Below, in pieces: positions 36,604-46,948 of a stretch of 64,000 bases of DNA. A program made the position numbers and the translations under genes. The notes beneath the pieces are model-generated. The model saw nothing but the letters and a program-made list of their open reading frames with translations. It ran no database searches and was not told where the DNA came from. Numbering within the stretch: position 1 is the stretch's first letter; each line of letters starts with the position of its first letter. This DNA is from Oceanococcus atlanticus. GTDB taxonomy: Bacteria > Pseudomonadota > Gammaproteobacteria > Nevskiales > Oceanococcaceae. The stretch covers positions 248,001-312,000 of the forward strand of contig NZ_AQQV01000002.1 in NCBI RefSeq assembly GCF_002088235.1, in the 5' to 3' direction.

Positions 36604-37071
36604 ATGTCGAAGACTCAACCCGCCTCCAAAGCGATCCAGATGGCCGAGCGGCTGTGCCGCGAGCGCGGCGTTCGCCTGACCAACCAGCGGCGCGATGTGC
36701 TGGCGGCGATCAGCGCCAGCACGCGGCCGCTAGGGGCCTACGACATCATGGAGGCGCTGCGTGAAAAGCAGCCCAAGATCGCGCCGCCAACGGTGTATCG
36801 CGCGCTTGACTTCCTGCAGGCCGAGGGTCTGGTGCACAAGCTTGAGTCCTTGCACGCCTATGTCGGATGCCAACATCCGGATCATCCGCACTTCAGCCAG
36901 TTCTTAATCTGCAACGACTGCGGTGATGTCGACGAGCTGCACAGTGCCGGCGTGACCGGCAGTCTGGACGACGCTGCGCACGCCCGCGGCTTCGAGCCTG
37001 ACCACCGCACCATCGAAGTGGTGGGGCGCTGTGCACGCTGTCTGGCCCAGGGCAGCAAACCCGCGCCATAA
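36604..37071 (+). CDS. zur: Fur family transcriptional repressor, probably Zur
   Basis: 155 aa. Winged-helix domain: RERGVRLTNQRRDVLAAISA and APPTVYRALDFLQAEGLVHK. Dimerisation domain: HPDHPHFSQFLICNDCGDVD with CxxC, and VVGRCARC with the second CxxC of the structural Cys4 zinc site. Its place immediately after the COG0523 and DUF1826 genes, with Zur-like boxes 1.9 kb either side, argues for Zur over Fur or PerR. It would then be autoregulated through the 34696 box; I see no separate box at 36579-36603. Confidence 0.9.
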   Translation: MSKTQPASKAIQMAERLCRERGVRLTNQRRDVLAAISASTRPLGAYDIMEALREKQPKIAPPTVYRALDFLQAEGLVHKLESLHAYVGCQHPDHPHFSQFLICNDCGDVDELHSAGVTGSLDDAAHARGFEPDHRTIEVVGRCARCLAQGSKPAP

Positions 37072-37077
37072 GTCGCA

Positions 37078-37470
37078 TCAGGTCGGGGCGTGACCATCAA
37101 GATAGCGCCATTGCCCGTCAACCTGACAGAAGCGGCTGATTTCATGTAATCGCACCGCCTTGCCACTGGCCTGGCGATAGCGCGCAACGAACTCCACCTG
37201 CCAGTCACCATTGGGCAAAGCCCGCTGCTGCACGATCTTGAGCCCCAGCCAACGGCTTGCCGCATGGCTGTTGGGCTCAAGCTCTGCTGGTCGCGTATCC
37301 GGATGCCAGCTGGCCACCAGATAGTCGCGCTGATCCAGCACGTAGGCGCTATAGCGGGCACGCATCAGCGCCTCCGCGCTGGGCGCCGGTTGCCCCAGAT
37401 GCAGGGGCTGGCAGCACTGCTCGTAATGCGGACCGTAGCCGCAGGGGCACGCTTGTGAAGATTTGGCCAT
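37078..37470 (-). CDS. ychJ: YchJ family protein with SEC-C zinc-binding motif
   Basis: 130 aa. N-terminal SEC-C motif CPCGYGPHYEQCC, which binds zinc, then the YchJ core SAEALMRARYSAYVLDQRDY, WLGLKIV and VEFVARYR. The C-terminal SEC-C copy found in E. coli YchJ (152 aa) is absent. Function unknown. Overlaps the alpha/beta hydrolase stop by one base and is convergent with zur. Confidence 0.9.
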   Translation of the reverse strand: MAKSSQACPCGYGPHYEQCCQPLHLGQPAPSAEALMRARYSAYVLDQRDYLVASWHPDTRPAELEPNSHAASRWLGLKIVQQRALPNGDWQVEFVARYRQASGKAVRLHEISRFCQVDGQWRYLDGHAPT

Positions 37471-38453
37471 CAGGCATCCGGCTCCAGCACGCTGCGCAGT
37501 GCACCGAAAAATCTCTGCGGCGCCTCGATGTGCGGCAAGTGACCCACCCCATCAAAGGTGATGACATCAAGCTGCGGTATGCGCGCTGCAAGCTTCCGCG
37601 TCAAAGCCGGGTAGTCGCCCATGCGCGCGGCCAGCTCGTCACTGACCAGCGGCCGCCCAATCGCCGTGCGGTCGCGCAGCCCGACGATCAGCACGGTTGG
37701 CACACGCAGCTGATCAAATTGATACACCACCGGCTGCGACAGAATCATGTCGGCGGTCAGCGCCATGCTCCAGGCAAACGCATCGCCACGCTCGCCGCTG
37801 TAGGCCTCGGCCAGCATCCGCGCCCACGGGGTGTAGCTGTCTTTCCACTTACCGTCGTAGTAGCTGGCCTGCTGATACGCCTGAATGCTGGCGTAGCTTT
37901 TCTTGCGTTCGGCCTGATAAATCCTCTCCGGCGCGACATACGGCACACCCATCGCGCGCCAGTCCTCCAAACCGATCGGATTGAGCAGCACCAGCTGCTC
38001 CACCGCATCGGGATATTGCAGCGCGTAGCGGGTGGCCAGCATGCCGCCCATGGAATGCCCCAGCACACGTGTGCCCTTAAGCCCCAGTGAATCCAGCAAT
38101 GCCCGCGTGTTGGCCGCCAGCTGGGCAAAGCTGTACTGATAACGCCGCGGCATGCTCGATGCGCCGAAGCCAATCTGATCGGGAACAATCACACGAAAGC
38201 CATGCTGCGCGAGCAAAGCCATGGTGTCGCCCCAGTAGGCCCCGTTGAAGTTCTTGCCGTGGAGCAAGACAAAGACACCGCGCGCCTGCCCCTGCGCCGG
38301 TACATCCATGTAAGCCATGCTCAGCGTTTGCCGCTGGCTCTCAAATTCAAATGATTTGAGCGGATAGGGATAAGCGTCTGCCCGCACCGCCGGTGCCAGC
38401 AACAACAAGCACGCCAAAACGCCGAAAACCGCAAGCTGTCTGAACATCTGCAT
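37470..38453 (-). CDS. Secreted alpha/beta hydrolase
   Basis: About 327 aa. Start uncertain: ATGs exist at 38483, 38453 and 38447. I chose 38453 because it gives the cleanest signal peptide (MQMFRQLAVFGVLACLLLL ending APAVRA). Hydrolase core: FVLLHGKNFNGAYW (oxyanion), VIVPDQIGFGASS, nucleophile elbow VLGHSMGGMLATRYAL, late Asp in GLRDRTAIGRP, and His in FDGVGHLPHIEAP. The triad looks complete; the substrate is unknown and the location is probably periplasmic. Upstream is the second Zur-like box, oriented for the divergent operon. Confidence 0.88.
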   Translation of the reverse strand: MQMFRQLAVFGVLACLLLLAPAVRADAYPYPLKSFEFESQRQTLSMAYMDVPAQGQARGVFVLLHGKNFNGAYWGDTMALLAQHGFRVIVPDQIGFGASSMPRRYQYSFAQLAANTRALLDSLGLKGTRVLGHSMGGMLATRYALQYPDAVEQLVLLNPIGLEDWRAMGVPYVAPERIYQAERKKSYASIQAYQQASYYDGKWKDSYTPWARMLAEAYSGERGDAFAWSMALTADMILSQPVVYQFDQLRVPTVLIVGLRDRTAIGRPLVSDELAARMGDYPALTRKLAARIPQLDVITFDGVGHLPHIEAPQRFFGALRSVLEPDA

Positions 38454-38534
38454 CAGCAAAAACCCGAAAACGATGCCGCCCATTGTGCAGCAGGCCGCTG
38501 CTGCATTTCATGTGTGCGATGATGGCGCCTGGTT

Positions 38535-38549
38535 TGTTATATTATAACG
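38535..38549. promoter_or_regulatory. Probable Zur box upstream of the MerC/ABC operon
   Basis: TGTTATATTATAACG contains a perfect 13-base palindrome GTTATA-T-TATAAC, matching the site at 34696-34710 in 13 of 15 positions. It lies 30 bases before the MerC-family ATG at 38580 and about 80 bases from the divergent hydrolase start. Confidence 0.78.
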
Positions 38550-38579
38550 TTTTAATACCTGCCAACCGCAGCTCATACC

Positions 38580-38987
38580 ATGGCGAAGTCACCAGCCCTT
38601 CATCCTTTAGGCGATCTCGGCGCCATTGCATTGTCAGGATTGTGTCTGATCCATTGCCTGGCCTTGCCGCTGCTTATGAGCATGCTGCCCTTGCTGGCCT
38701 GGCTGGACGGCCACGCCGCATGGATTCATGCATGGCTGCTGATGCTGATTGCCCCACTCAGCGCATGGGCGCTGGGCCGTGGCTGCCGCCAGCATGGCCG
38801 CAGACCCGTTCTCTACGCCGGCTTACTGGCGATCTCTGCGCTGGTTGCAGCGGTTGTGGTGGCGCCACGCGCGCCAGCACTGGAAGCGCCTCTGACATTG
38901 CTGGGCAGCGTGATGCTGGTGAGTATTCATGTGTGGAACCTGCGCATGCTGGCACGCCGCCGCTTAAGGACTATTAGCCATGTCTGA
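38580..38987 (+). CDS. MerC-family small membrane protein
   Basis: 135 aa, four hydrophobic segments. The MerC-like motif GLCLIHCLALPLLMSMLPLL carries a paired Cys-x3-Cys in the first membrane segment. MerC is known as a mercury importer, but chromosomal MerC-domain proteins without mer genes are common and there is no mer gene here. As first gene after a Zur-like box, a role in zinc handling is more likely. Its stop overlaps the ABC ATPase start by eight bases. Confidence 0.85.
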   Translation: MAKSPALHPLGDLGAIALSGLCLIHCLALPLLMSMLPLLAWLDGHAAWIHAWLLMLIAPLSAWALGRGCRQHGRRPVLYAGLLAISALVAAVVVAPRAPALEAPLTLLGSVMLVSIHVWNLRMLARRRLRTISHV

Positions 38988-39636
38988 CCAGGCTGTCCTG
39001 CGTATCCAGGCTTTGCGTCACAGCTACGAGGACGGCGCAGCGGTGCTGGAGTTGGACCAGCTGAGCCTCGCAGCCGGCGACCAACTGGCCGTTCTGGGCC
39101 CCTCAGGCTGCGGCAAATCAACCTTGCTCCACACCATGGCCGGGCTGCTGCGCCCCAGCAGCGGCAACGTTGAGGTCTGCGGACAGGCCCTGAACCAGCT
39201 TGACGCTGGCGCGCGCGATCGCTTTCGGGGCCAGCACATCGGCATCATTTTTCAGCGCCTGCACCTGATTCCGGCGCTCAACGTGATTCAGAATCTGGCC
39301 CTGGCTCAGCGTCTGGCCCGCACTCGGATCGATCTCGCGCACTGTCGCACCATCCTGGCACAGCTTGGCCTTGAGGCTTTTGCGAACGCCTCTCCGCAGG
39401 TGCTCAGCCAGGGCCAGGCACAGCGCGTCGCGGTTGCCCGCGCCCTGGTTCACCGGCCCGCGCTGCTGCTTGCTGACGAACCCACGTCCAGCCTGGACGA
39501 CGACAATGCCGCGCGCACCATTGGCCTGATCCAGGCGCACGCCCGGGCTTGTAACGCGGCCCTGGTGGTGGTGACCCATGATCAACGCCTGCGCGGCAGT
39601 TTCCCGCGCGAGTTGCACCTGAGGCCTTCGGCATGA
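38980..39636 (+). CDS. ABC transporter ATP-binding protein (LolD/MacB type)
   Basis: 218 aa, complete ATPase. Walker A GPSGCGKSTLLHTMAGLL, Q-loop IGIIFQRLHLIPALNVIQNL, signature VLSQGQAQRVAVARAL (LSQGQ), Walker B LLLADEPTSSLDDDNA, and H-loop VVVTHDQRL. Family resemblance is to LolD/MacB/FtsE, which drive periplasmic mechanotransmission or lipoprotein release rather than import. It overlaps the permease start by four bases. The set resembles the zinc-responsive PA4063-PA4066 operon of Pseudomonas aeruginosa. Confidence 0.93.
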   Translation: MSDQAVLRIQALRHSYEDGAAVLELDQLSLAAGDQLAVLGPSGCGKSTLLHTMAGLLRPSSGNVEVCGQALNQLDAGARDRFRGQHIGIIFQRLHLIPALNVIQNLALAQRLARTRIDLAHCRTILAQLGLEAFANASPQVLSQGQAQRVAVARALVHRPALLLADEPTSSLDDDNAARTIGLIQAHARACNAALVVVTHDQRLRGSFPRELHLRPSA

Positions 39637-40904
39637 GCTGGCTCTCATTCGCTGTGGCCAACCTGCGCCACAATGCGCTGAGCAGCATGCTCAGCGTGAT
39701 TCTGCTGGCTCTGGGCACAGCCACGATCGTGCTGCTGTTGCTGGCCGGCGAACAGTTCTCGCGCACCCTGGCCCGCGATGCTCAGAACGTGGATCTGGTT
39801 CTCGGCGCCAAGGGCAGCCCGGTCCAGCTGATCCTGTCCAGCGTTTATCACGCCGATGTACCGATCGGAAACATCGCACTTGAGGATGCAGCCGCCTGGC
39901 TCGACGACCCGCGCATAGCACAGGCTGTGCCGCTGGCGCTGGGTGACAGCTATCAAGGTTTTCGCATCGTCGGCACCACCCACGACTATCTCAAGCTGTA
40001 CCCCGCCAAACTCGCTGAGGGCAGGCTGTGGCAAGGCGAAATGCAGGTTGTCATCGGCGCCGCCGTGGCACGCACAAGCGGTCTTTCACTGAACCAGCGC
40101 TTCAGCAGCGCACATGGCCTGGTGCCTGGCCAACACACTCATGACGAAAGACCGTACCGTGTGGTCGGCATTCTTGAGAACAGCAGCGGTGTTGTCGATC
40201 GCTTGATTCTGACCGCTCTGGACAGCGTCTGGACCTTGCATGACGAACCACACCACGACCAAGGCCACAAGCACGAGCACGAGCACGAGCACGATGTGAC
40301 TGACCATGACCACACCGAATCCGCTCATGAAGAGGACGCAGCACCACATCCGCCGCGCGACATCACCGCCATGCTGCTGCGTTACGCGACCCCGCTGGCG
40401 GCCATGACCCTGCCGCGGCAGATCAACAGCAGTTCAATGATTCAGGCGGCCTCACCGGCGTTTGAACTGTCGCGCCTGATGCAACTCGCCGGCCTGGGCC
40501 TGGACGGTATCCGCGCCTTCGCCATGCTGCTGATCGCAACCGCTGGCTTCGGCATTTTCGCCGCGCTGTACGCCGCCCTCAAAGCCCGCGCCGCCGATCT
40601 GGCCATGCTGCGCTGTCTTGGTGCCACGCGGCAGGAATTGTGCGCCGCGCTGCTATTGGAAGGCCTAATATTGTCGCTGCTCGGCGCCGTGATGGGCTTC
40701 GCCCTGGGCCACCTCGCCACCAGCCTGCTCGGCATCTGGCTGCAGGACACCCGCGGGCTGAGCGTGAGCGGGCTGATCTGGCTGAGCCAGGAAACCTGGT
40801 TGTTCCTGGTCCTGGTTGGCGTCGGCGTCGTGGCCAGTGCGATACCGGCCTGGCAGGCCTACCGGGTCGACGTGATCCGCAATCTGCAAGGGCTCAATGC
40901 ATGA
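39633..40904 (+). CDS. FtsX/MacB-type ABC permease with histidine-rich periplasmic stretch
   Basis: 423 aa. The first membrane segment (LSSMLSVILLALGTATIVLL) is followed by a large periplasmic domain, then three C-terminal segments (AFAMLLIATAGFGIFAALYA; LEGLILSLLGAVMGFALGHL; LFLVLVGVGVVASAIPAWQA), the MacB/FtsX fold. Unusually, residues ~204-240 of the periplasmic domain are packed with His, Asp and Glu (EPHHDQGHKHEHEHEHD and DHDHTESAHEED), a likely zinc-binding patch. It overlaps the next gene's start by four bases. Confidence 0.92.
   Translation: MSWLSFAVANLRHNALSSMLSVILLALGTATIVLLLLAGEQFSRTLARDAQNVDLVLGAKGSPVQLILSSVYHADVPIGNIALEDAAAWLDDPRIAQAVPLALGDSYQGFRIVGTTHDYLKLYPAKLAEGRLWQGEMQVVIGAAVARTSGLSLNQRFSSAHGLVPGQHTHDERPYRVVGILENSSGVVDRLILTALDSVWTLHDEPHHDQGHKHEHEHEHDVTDHDHTESAHEEDAAPHPPRDITAMLLRYATPLAAMTLPRQINSSSMIQAASPAFELSRLMQLAGLGLDGIRAFAMLLIATAGFGIFAALYAALKARAADLAMLRCLGATRQELCAALLLEGLILSLLGAVMGFALGHLATSLLGIWLQDTRGLSVSGLIWLSQETWLFLVLVGVGVVASAIPAWQAYRVDVIRNLQGLNA
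40272..40292 (+). repeat. In-frame CACGAG hexanucleotide repeat
   Basis: Three and a half copies of CACGAG encode His-Glu repeats in the permease's periplasmic domain. Copy number could vary by slippage without breaking the frame. Confidence 0.85.
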
Positions 40905-41770
40905 ACCCAACACACTTGAGTCGCGGCCTGTGCGCCGGTCTTGTTGTTATCGCCAGCATTGCTTCAGCCGAGCAAGCCGCGCCACCGGCAGGCTTGACCG
41001 CAGAGGAGCTGAGCGTGGAGGCGCCGCAGGCGGCCACCGCCCCCGCCGACGCCCAATCGAAGCGACTTTCGCTGTATGCCGAAGCGGCATATCTCAACGC
41101 CGAGGGCGAACTGGTGGTTGATCTGCTTGAGCAGGATTACGCTTATTTTTCGCTGTCGATCACGGATGCTCAGGGTATGCCTGTGGCCGGCGTGACACCC
41201 AAGATCCAGATCAACGGGAAAAGCCGTGTGATCGATCTGAATGAATCCGAATCGGGTGCTCGCAGCAATGAATACGGTCAGTTCGACTTTGCCGTCATGG
41301 GCGGCGCCATGGGTCTGGATACCCTCAGCATCGAAGCCGCCGGTGAAACCACGCTGGCTCGGCTCAATGTCATCAGTCTGAAAGCCGCCGGCTTCGCCAG
41401 CCCGGATGAGGTCGACGGTGTGGTGCCATGGACAGAACTCACGCGGGCCACCGTGGGATACACCGAAGACGGTGTCACCGCGACGTTTCCAGCCCAGATC
41501 GCAGCGTTGGATGGAACGCGTGTGACGCTGGCTGGCTTCATGCTGCCACTGGAAGCGCAGCGCCGGCAAAACCGTTTTGTGCTGACGTCCAGCCCGCCAA
41601 GCTGCTTTTTCCATGTGCCTGGCGGCCCCTCGGGCGCGGCTGAAGTGCTTGCCCCCGACGGCATTGAGGTGACCTGGGATCTGGTGGTACTTGAAGGCGT
41701 ACTGAAAACCCTCCAATCCAGTGAGCAAGGGGTGGTCTACCAGTTGCTCGATGCGCAGCTGAAAAAGTAA
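40901..41770 (+). CDS. DUF3299 secreted protein of the Zur-linked ABC operon
   Basis: 289 aa from the ATG at 40901, overlapping the permease stop; the longer upstream frame is a shadow. N-terminal signal (GLCAGLVVIASIASA). A middle domain (YAYFSLSITDAQGMPVAGVT, NEYGQFDFAVMGGAMGLDTL) looks like an Ig-like beta sandwich. The C-terminus VTLAGFMLPLEAQRRQNRFV, LTSSPPSCFFHVPGGPSGAA is the DUF3299 signature with a conserved Cys. The protein is probably periplasmic; I infer it works with the ABC pair. Last gene of the operon. Confidence 0.9.
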   Translation: MNPTHLSRGLCAGLVVIASIASAEQAAPPAGLTAEELSVEAPQAATAPADAQSKRLSLYAEAAYLNAEGELVVDLLEQDYAYFSLSITDAQGMPVAGVTPKIQINGKSRVIDLNESESGARSNEYGQFDFAVMGGAMGLDTLSIEAAGETTLARLNVISLKAAGFASPDEVDGVVPWTELTRATVGYTEDGVTATFPAQIAALDGTRVTLAGFMLPLEAQRRQNRFVLTSSPPSCFFHVPGGPSGAAEVLAPDGIEVTWDLVVLEGVLKTLQSSEQGVVYQLLDAQLKK

Positions 41771-41771
41771 A

Positions 41772-41796
41772 GCGGCGGCGTCCAAGACGCCGCCGC
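41772..41796. terminator. Terminator hairpin between DUF3299 and katG
   Basis: Perfect 11-base inverted repeat GCGGCGGCGTC / GACGCCGCCGC with a three-base loop. The minus-strand side continues CTTTACTTTTT, so it should terminate katG; on the plus side it can stall or protect the DUF3299 transcript. Confidence 0.75.
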
Positions 41797-41811
41797 AGAG
41801 CAGGCCTGCCC

Positions 41812-44274
<2,463 letters not shown>

Positions 44275-45024
44275 ATGAACAGCTCTCAGATCACCTTAGA
44301 CCCACTCGAATCGATCGCCGCGCAGATCTCTGATCACGGTTATGCGCTGATGTCCGGCATCGACTTACGACCACACATCGAGCGTTTCGGAAGTCTGGCC
44401 GACTGGTCCACATTCAGTGCCAGCTGGGGTGATTTGCACATTGATCCATACATGGCTGACGGCGGTCGCTACCGCCGCCGGCGGCACGCCTGCTTTGCCA
44501 TCGACAAAGATGCGGCGCCGCGCTTGGCGCCACATCAGGCCCACTACCAAAGCCTTGAATACAACCGCCTCAATGGCGGAATTCCACGTTGGTTCTCGCC
44601 GATCGACACCCGCGTGTGCGAAGGCGGGTCCATGCAGACCATCCTGCGTTTCGGCGCACGTCTGTTTGAAACACTGGCGCCAGACATCACCCGCTGGCAT
44701 TGCGAAGCGCATCAATTTCGTATCGAAGCCAGCCCCAATGAAGCCGCGCAACCCACCCCGGAAGGTGCCCATCGCGATGGCGTTGATTACGTTCTGGTGC
44801 TCCTCATCCAGCGCCACAACATTGCCAGCGGCACCACCCAGATTTTCAATTCAGGCGGCGACGAGCTGGGCAGCTTTACCCTGGCTGAACCACTGGATGC
44901 CGCCATCATTGACGATCACCGCATCTTTCACGGTGTCACGCCGGTGGCACCGACGCAGCCGGATCAGGCGTCATTTCGCGATGTGCTGGTCATCACCTAC
45001 AGCCGTCACCCCGCGACGGCTTAA
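44275..45024 (+). CDS. 2OG-Fe dioxygenase family protein (PF10014 type)
   Basis: 249 aa from the ATG at 44275; the codon before is a TTG. Features of the BsmA / amino acid hydroxylase group: an N-terminal SASWGDLHIDPYMADGGRYR with RRRRHACF, iron ligands in TPEGAHRDGVDYV (HxD) and the distal His in DDHRIFHGVTPV, and a 2OG-binding Arg probably in SFRDVLVITY. Known relatives hydroxylate free L-amino acids such as isoleucine; the substrate here is unknown. Divergent from katG. Confidence 0.88.
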   Translation: MNSSQITLDPLESIAAQISDHGYALMSGIDLRPHIERFGSLADWSTFSASWGDLHIDPYMADGGRYRRRRHACFAIDKDAAPRLAPHQAHYQSLEYNRLNGGIPRWFSPIDTRVCEGGSMQTILRFGARLFETLAPDITRWHCEAHQFRIEASPNEAAQPTPEGAHRDGVDYVLVLLIQRHNIASGTTQIFNSGGDELGSFTLAEPLDAAIIDDHRIFHGVTPVAPTQPDQASFRDVLVITYSRHPATA

Positions 45025-45031
45025 GCCGGGC

Positions 45032-46780
45032 TCAGTTCACCTCGATCAGGGCCGGCGGCGCCATATACACATCAAGTACGGTCACCTCACCGCCCGAAAT
45101 ACTGACCCCCAGCATGGCCAGCAATGGATCGAGCACCGGGTCCAAAATACCTGAGAGGACGCCGGTCAACAGCCCTTCGACCAGGTCAAGCAAGCCATTG
45201 GCGCTACCCAGACCAAGCAAGCTCAATATCGGCAACAAGATAAGATTCAGCGCCGGACCCAACGGCGAACCGGGACAGAACTGCACGTACGTGTTGTCCA
45301 GCACATCTGATAGCAACTGCGACAACTGAGTCCCCGCACCGACGCCGAACTCGATGGTGTTGCGGGCCAGCAGCTCCGGGTTATCCGGATCGAATGGCCC
45401 CGTCAGGGTGCGCTCTTCATAGGTCAGCCCTCCGGGTGGAGGCTGTTCCGTCCAGGCACAGATCTGAATCAAGCCCAACAGGTTGACCAAAGGCGGATGG
45501 CGGATGCCGTCATTCTGGATTTTCAGAGCGGCCAGCCCCGCATCCAGGCCCAAACGCACGCTCGGCTGGCTACGTTGCGGCCCGGCGCAGTCGACATCCA
45601 GCAACTCCGCTTGGCTCTGCACCACGTCGAGCTGCAAGTTGACCGCCAAGGGGCTGCCCAGCAGCGGCAACAGGTTGAGCGACAGATCAACCTGGGCCTG
45701 CGAGGATTGAGCAAAGGTCAGCGCGTAGCCGCTTTCATCAGCCAGCGCTGGCCCCACACCAAGCACTGGCAAGCCGGCCAGTTCTAGCGCCAGCTCAGCG
45801 CTGGCAATGCCGGGAATATTCACCGGTAAGCCCAGCGTGATTTCCGACCCACCGAGTTGAAAAAGCAGCGATGACACCAGATCCAGCGCATTCACAACGG
45901 TGTTGCCCACGCCGCTAACCAGCGCTGCCCCGGCCGATAGAGAGTCGCCCACCACCACGGGCTGATCGGGTGCCACGTTGGCGATCTGCGACAACGCCTG
46001 GGCTGCGCCGTCGCTGCCCGACTGTACAGCCACGGCCAACACGCCGGTCAACACATCCAGCAACGACAAGGTGCTGTAGAGCATTTGGTCAACGCTGTGC
46101 ATGCCCAGGGCCACAGCCAACTCTTCCAAGCGCACCGTTGTGGCCAGCAAACCATTGACACCCAGCACCTCAAGTTGAGGATCAGCACCCAACAATGCCC
46201 CCAGCACGGCATTCAGCAAACTGACATAACCCTGGTTGATGCTGAGTAGCGAGCCGCCCACACGAAAACTTGCTGATGGCGCCATGGCCGCCACGGCACG
46301 TGCCTGCAGCATCGGTCGCTCATCACTGCTTATACCAGGCAAAGGCAGAACCAACCGCGGCGCAGGCCGGCTCAGGCTCACATCCACCGCGTAGGCCTCA
46401 CCGGCGCGTGATGATGGCAATGCGGCGAAAGCACGCAAGCCGCCAGGCGCGGTATCCACGCGACCCAATCGCACCTGCATATCCGGATTTGTCGCGCCCT
46501 GCGGATTGAGTTGCGCCAAGGTCGTCTGAACTGTGCTGAAAGCAACGTTGTAGCGCCCGCGCGGATCATCCGGAGCCAGACAACCGCCCGCACCACGGGC
46601 CGCGTTAAGTGCCGACAGGTTGGCTTGCTTCTGAAGATCTCTTTTGGCGCTGTAGAGTTGCGCCATATCGATTGCAAAGCCCGCTGCGGCAAGCATGGCC
46701 ACCAGCATGATCGAAGCCAGAACGGCTGCAGCCCCGCGCTGCGCACCTGGCAGCCGGGCCGACCCGGGGGAAAAGCTCAT
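45032..46780 (-). CDS. TadG-like (Tad/Flp pilus) surface protein, orphan
   Basis: 581 aa from the ATG at 46778-46780 (AGGA upstream). The N-terminus GAQRGAAAVLASIMLVAMLA with AAGFAIDMAQLYSAKRDLQK is the TadE/TadG-type anchor with its hydrophobic stretch and YxAKRDLQ(K)QAN pattern. The long remainder is rich in Leu, Gly, Val and Ser with repeated predicted strands (LGLGSANGLLDLVEGLLTG) and several Cys (GCLAP, VDCAGP, IQICAW, VQFCPG). No other tad gene (tadA, tadB, tadZ, rcpA, flp) is in the window, so its role is unclear. Confidence 0.8.
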   Translation of the reverse strand: MSFSPGSARLPGAQRGAAAVLASIMLVAMLAAAGFAIDMAQLYSAKRDLQKQANLSALNAARGAGGCLAPDDPRGRYNVAFSTVQTTLAQLNPQGATNPDMQVRLGRVDTAPGGLRAFAALPSSRAGEAYAVDVSLSRPAPRLVLPLPGISSDERPMLQARAVAAMAPSASFRVGGSLLSINQGYVSLLNAVLGALLGADPQLEVLGVNGLLATTVRLEELAVALGMHSVDQMLYSTLSLLDVLTGVLAVAVQSGSDGAAQALSQIANVAPDQPVVVGDSLSAGAALVSGVGNTVVNALDLVSSLLFQLGGSEITLGLPVNIPGIASAELALELAGLPVLGVGPALADESGYALTFAQSSQAQVDLSLNLLPLLGSPLAVNLQLDVVQSQAELLDVDCAGPQRSQPSVRLGLDAGLAALKIQNDGIRHPPLVNLLGLIQICAWTEQPPPGGLTYEERTLTGPFDPDNPELLARNTIEFGVGAGTQLSQLLSDVLDNTYVQFCPGSPLGPALNLILLPILSLLGLGSANGLLDLVEGLLTGVLSGILDPVLDPLLAMLGVSISGGEVTVLDVYMAPPALIEVN

Positions 46781-46913
46781 GAGACATCCTTTTCTCATCG
46801 TGCGCGCAGCAACTGCGGTCGCGGCGCGGCTTTTGCACGCAGCGCCGAATCTGGCGCCGCGGCGCCGTACGCTGAACCTGAGCAGGTCAAGAAAATGTGA
46901 ACGCCTTGTCGCG

Positions 46914-46942
46914 TTGATTCAGCTGCAGCGGCCGTTTAGAAT
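46914..46942 (+). promoter_or_regulatory. Sigma-70-type promoter in the 46.8-47.3 kb gap
   Basis: -35 TTGATT (46914-46919) and -10 TAGAAT (46937-46942) with exactly 17 bases between, pointing along the plus strand. Transcription would begin near 46949, at the start of a foldable RNA. Confidence 0.6.
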
Positions 46943-46948
46943 GCGCCG

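Noticed and set aside
38580-38987. Mercury-resistance operon suggested by the MerC-family protein
   Set aside because: No merR, merT, merP or merA nearby; the Zur-like box and ABC neighbours point to zinc.
40640-40900. N-terminal extension of the DUF3299 frame
   Set aside because: Lies inside the permease gene in another frame; the ATG at 40901 gives a proper signal peptide and overlaps the permease stop.
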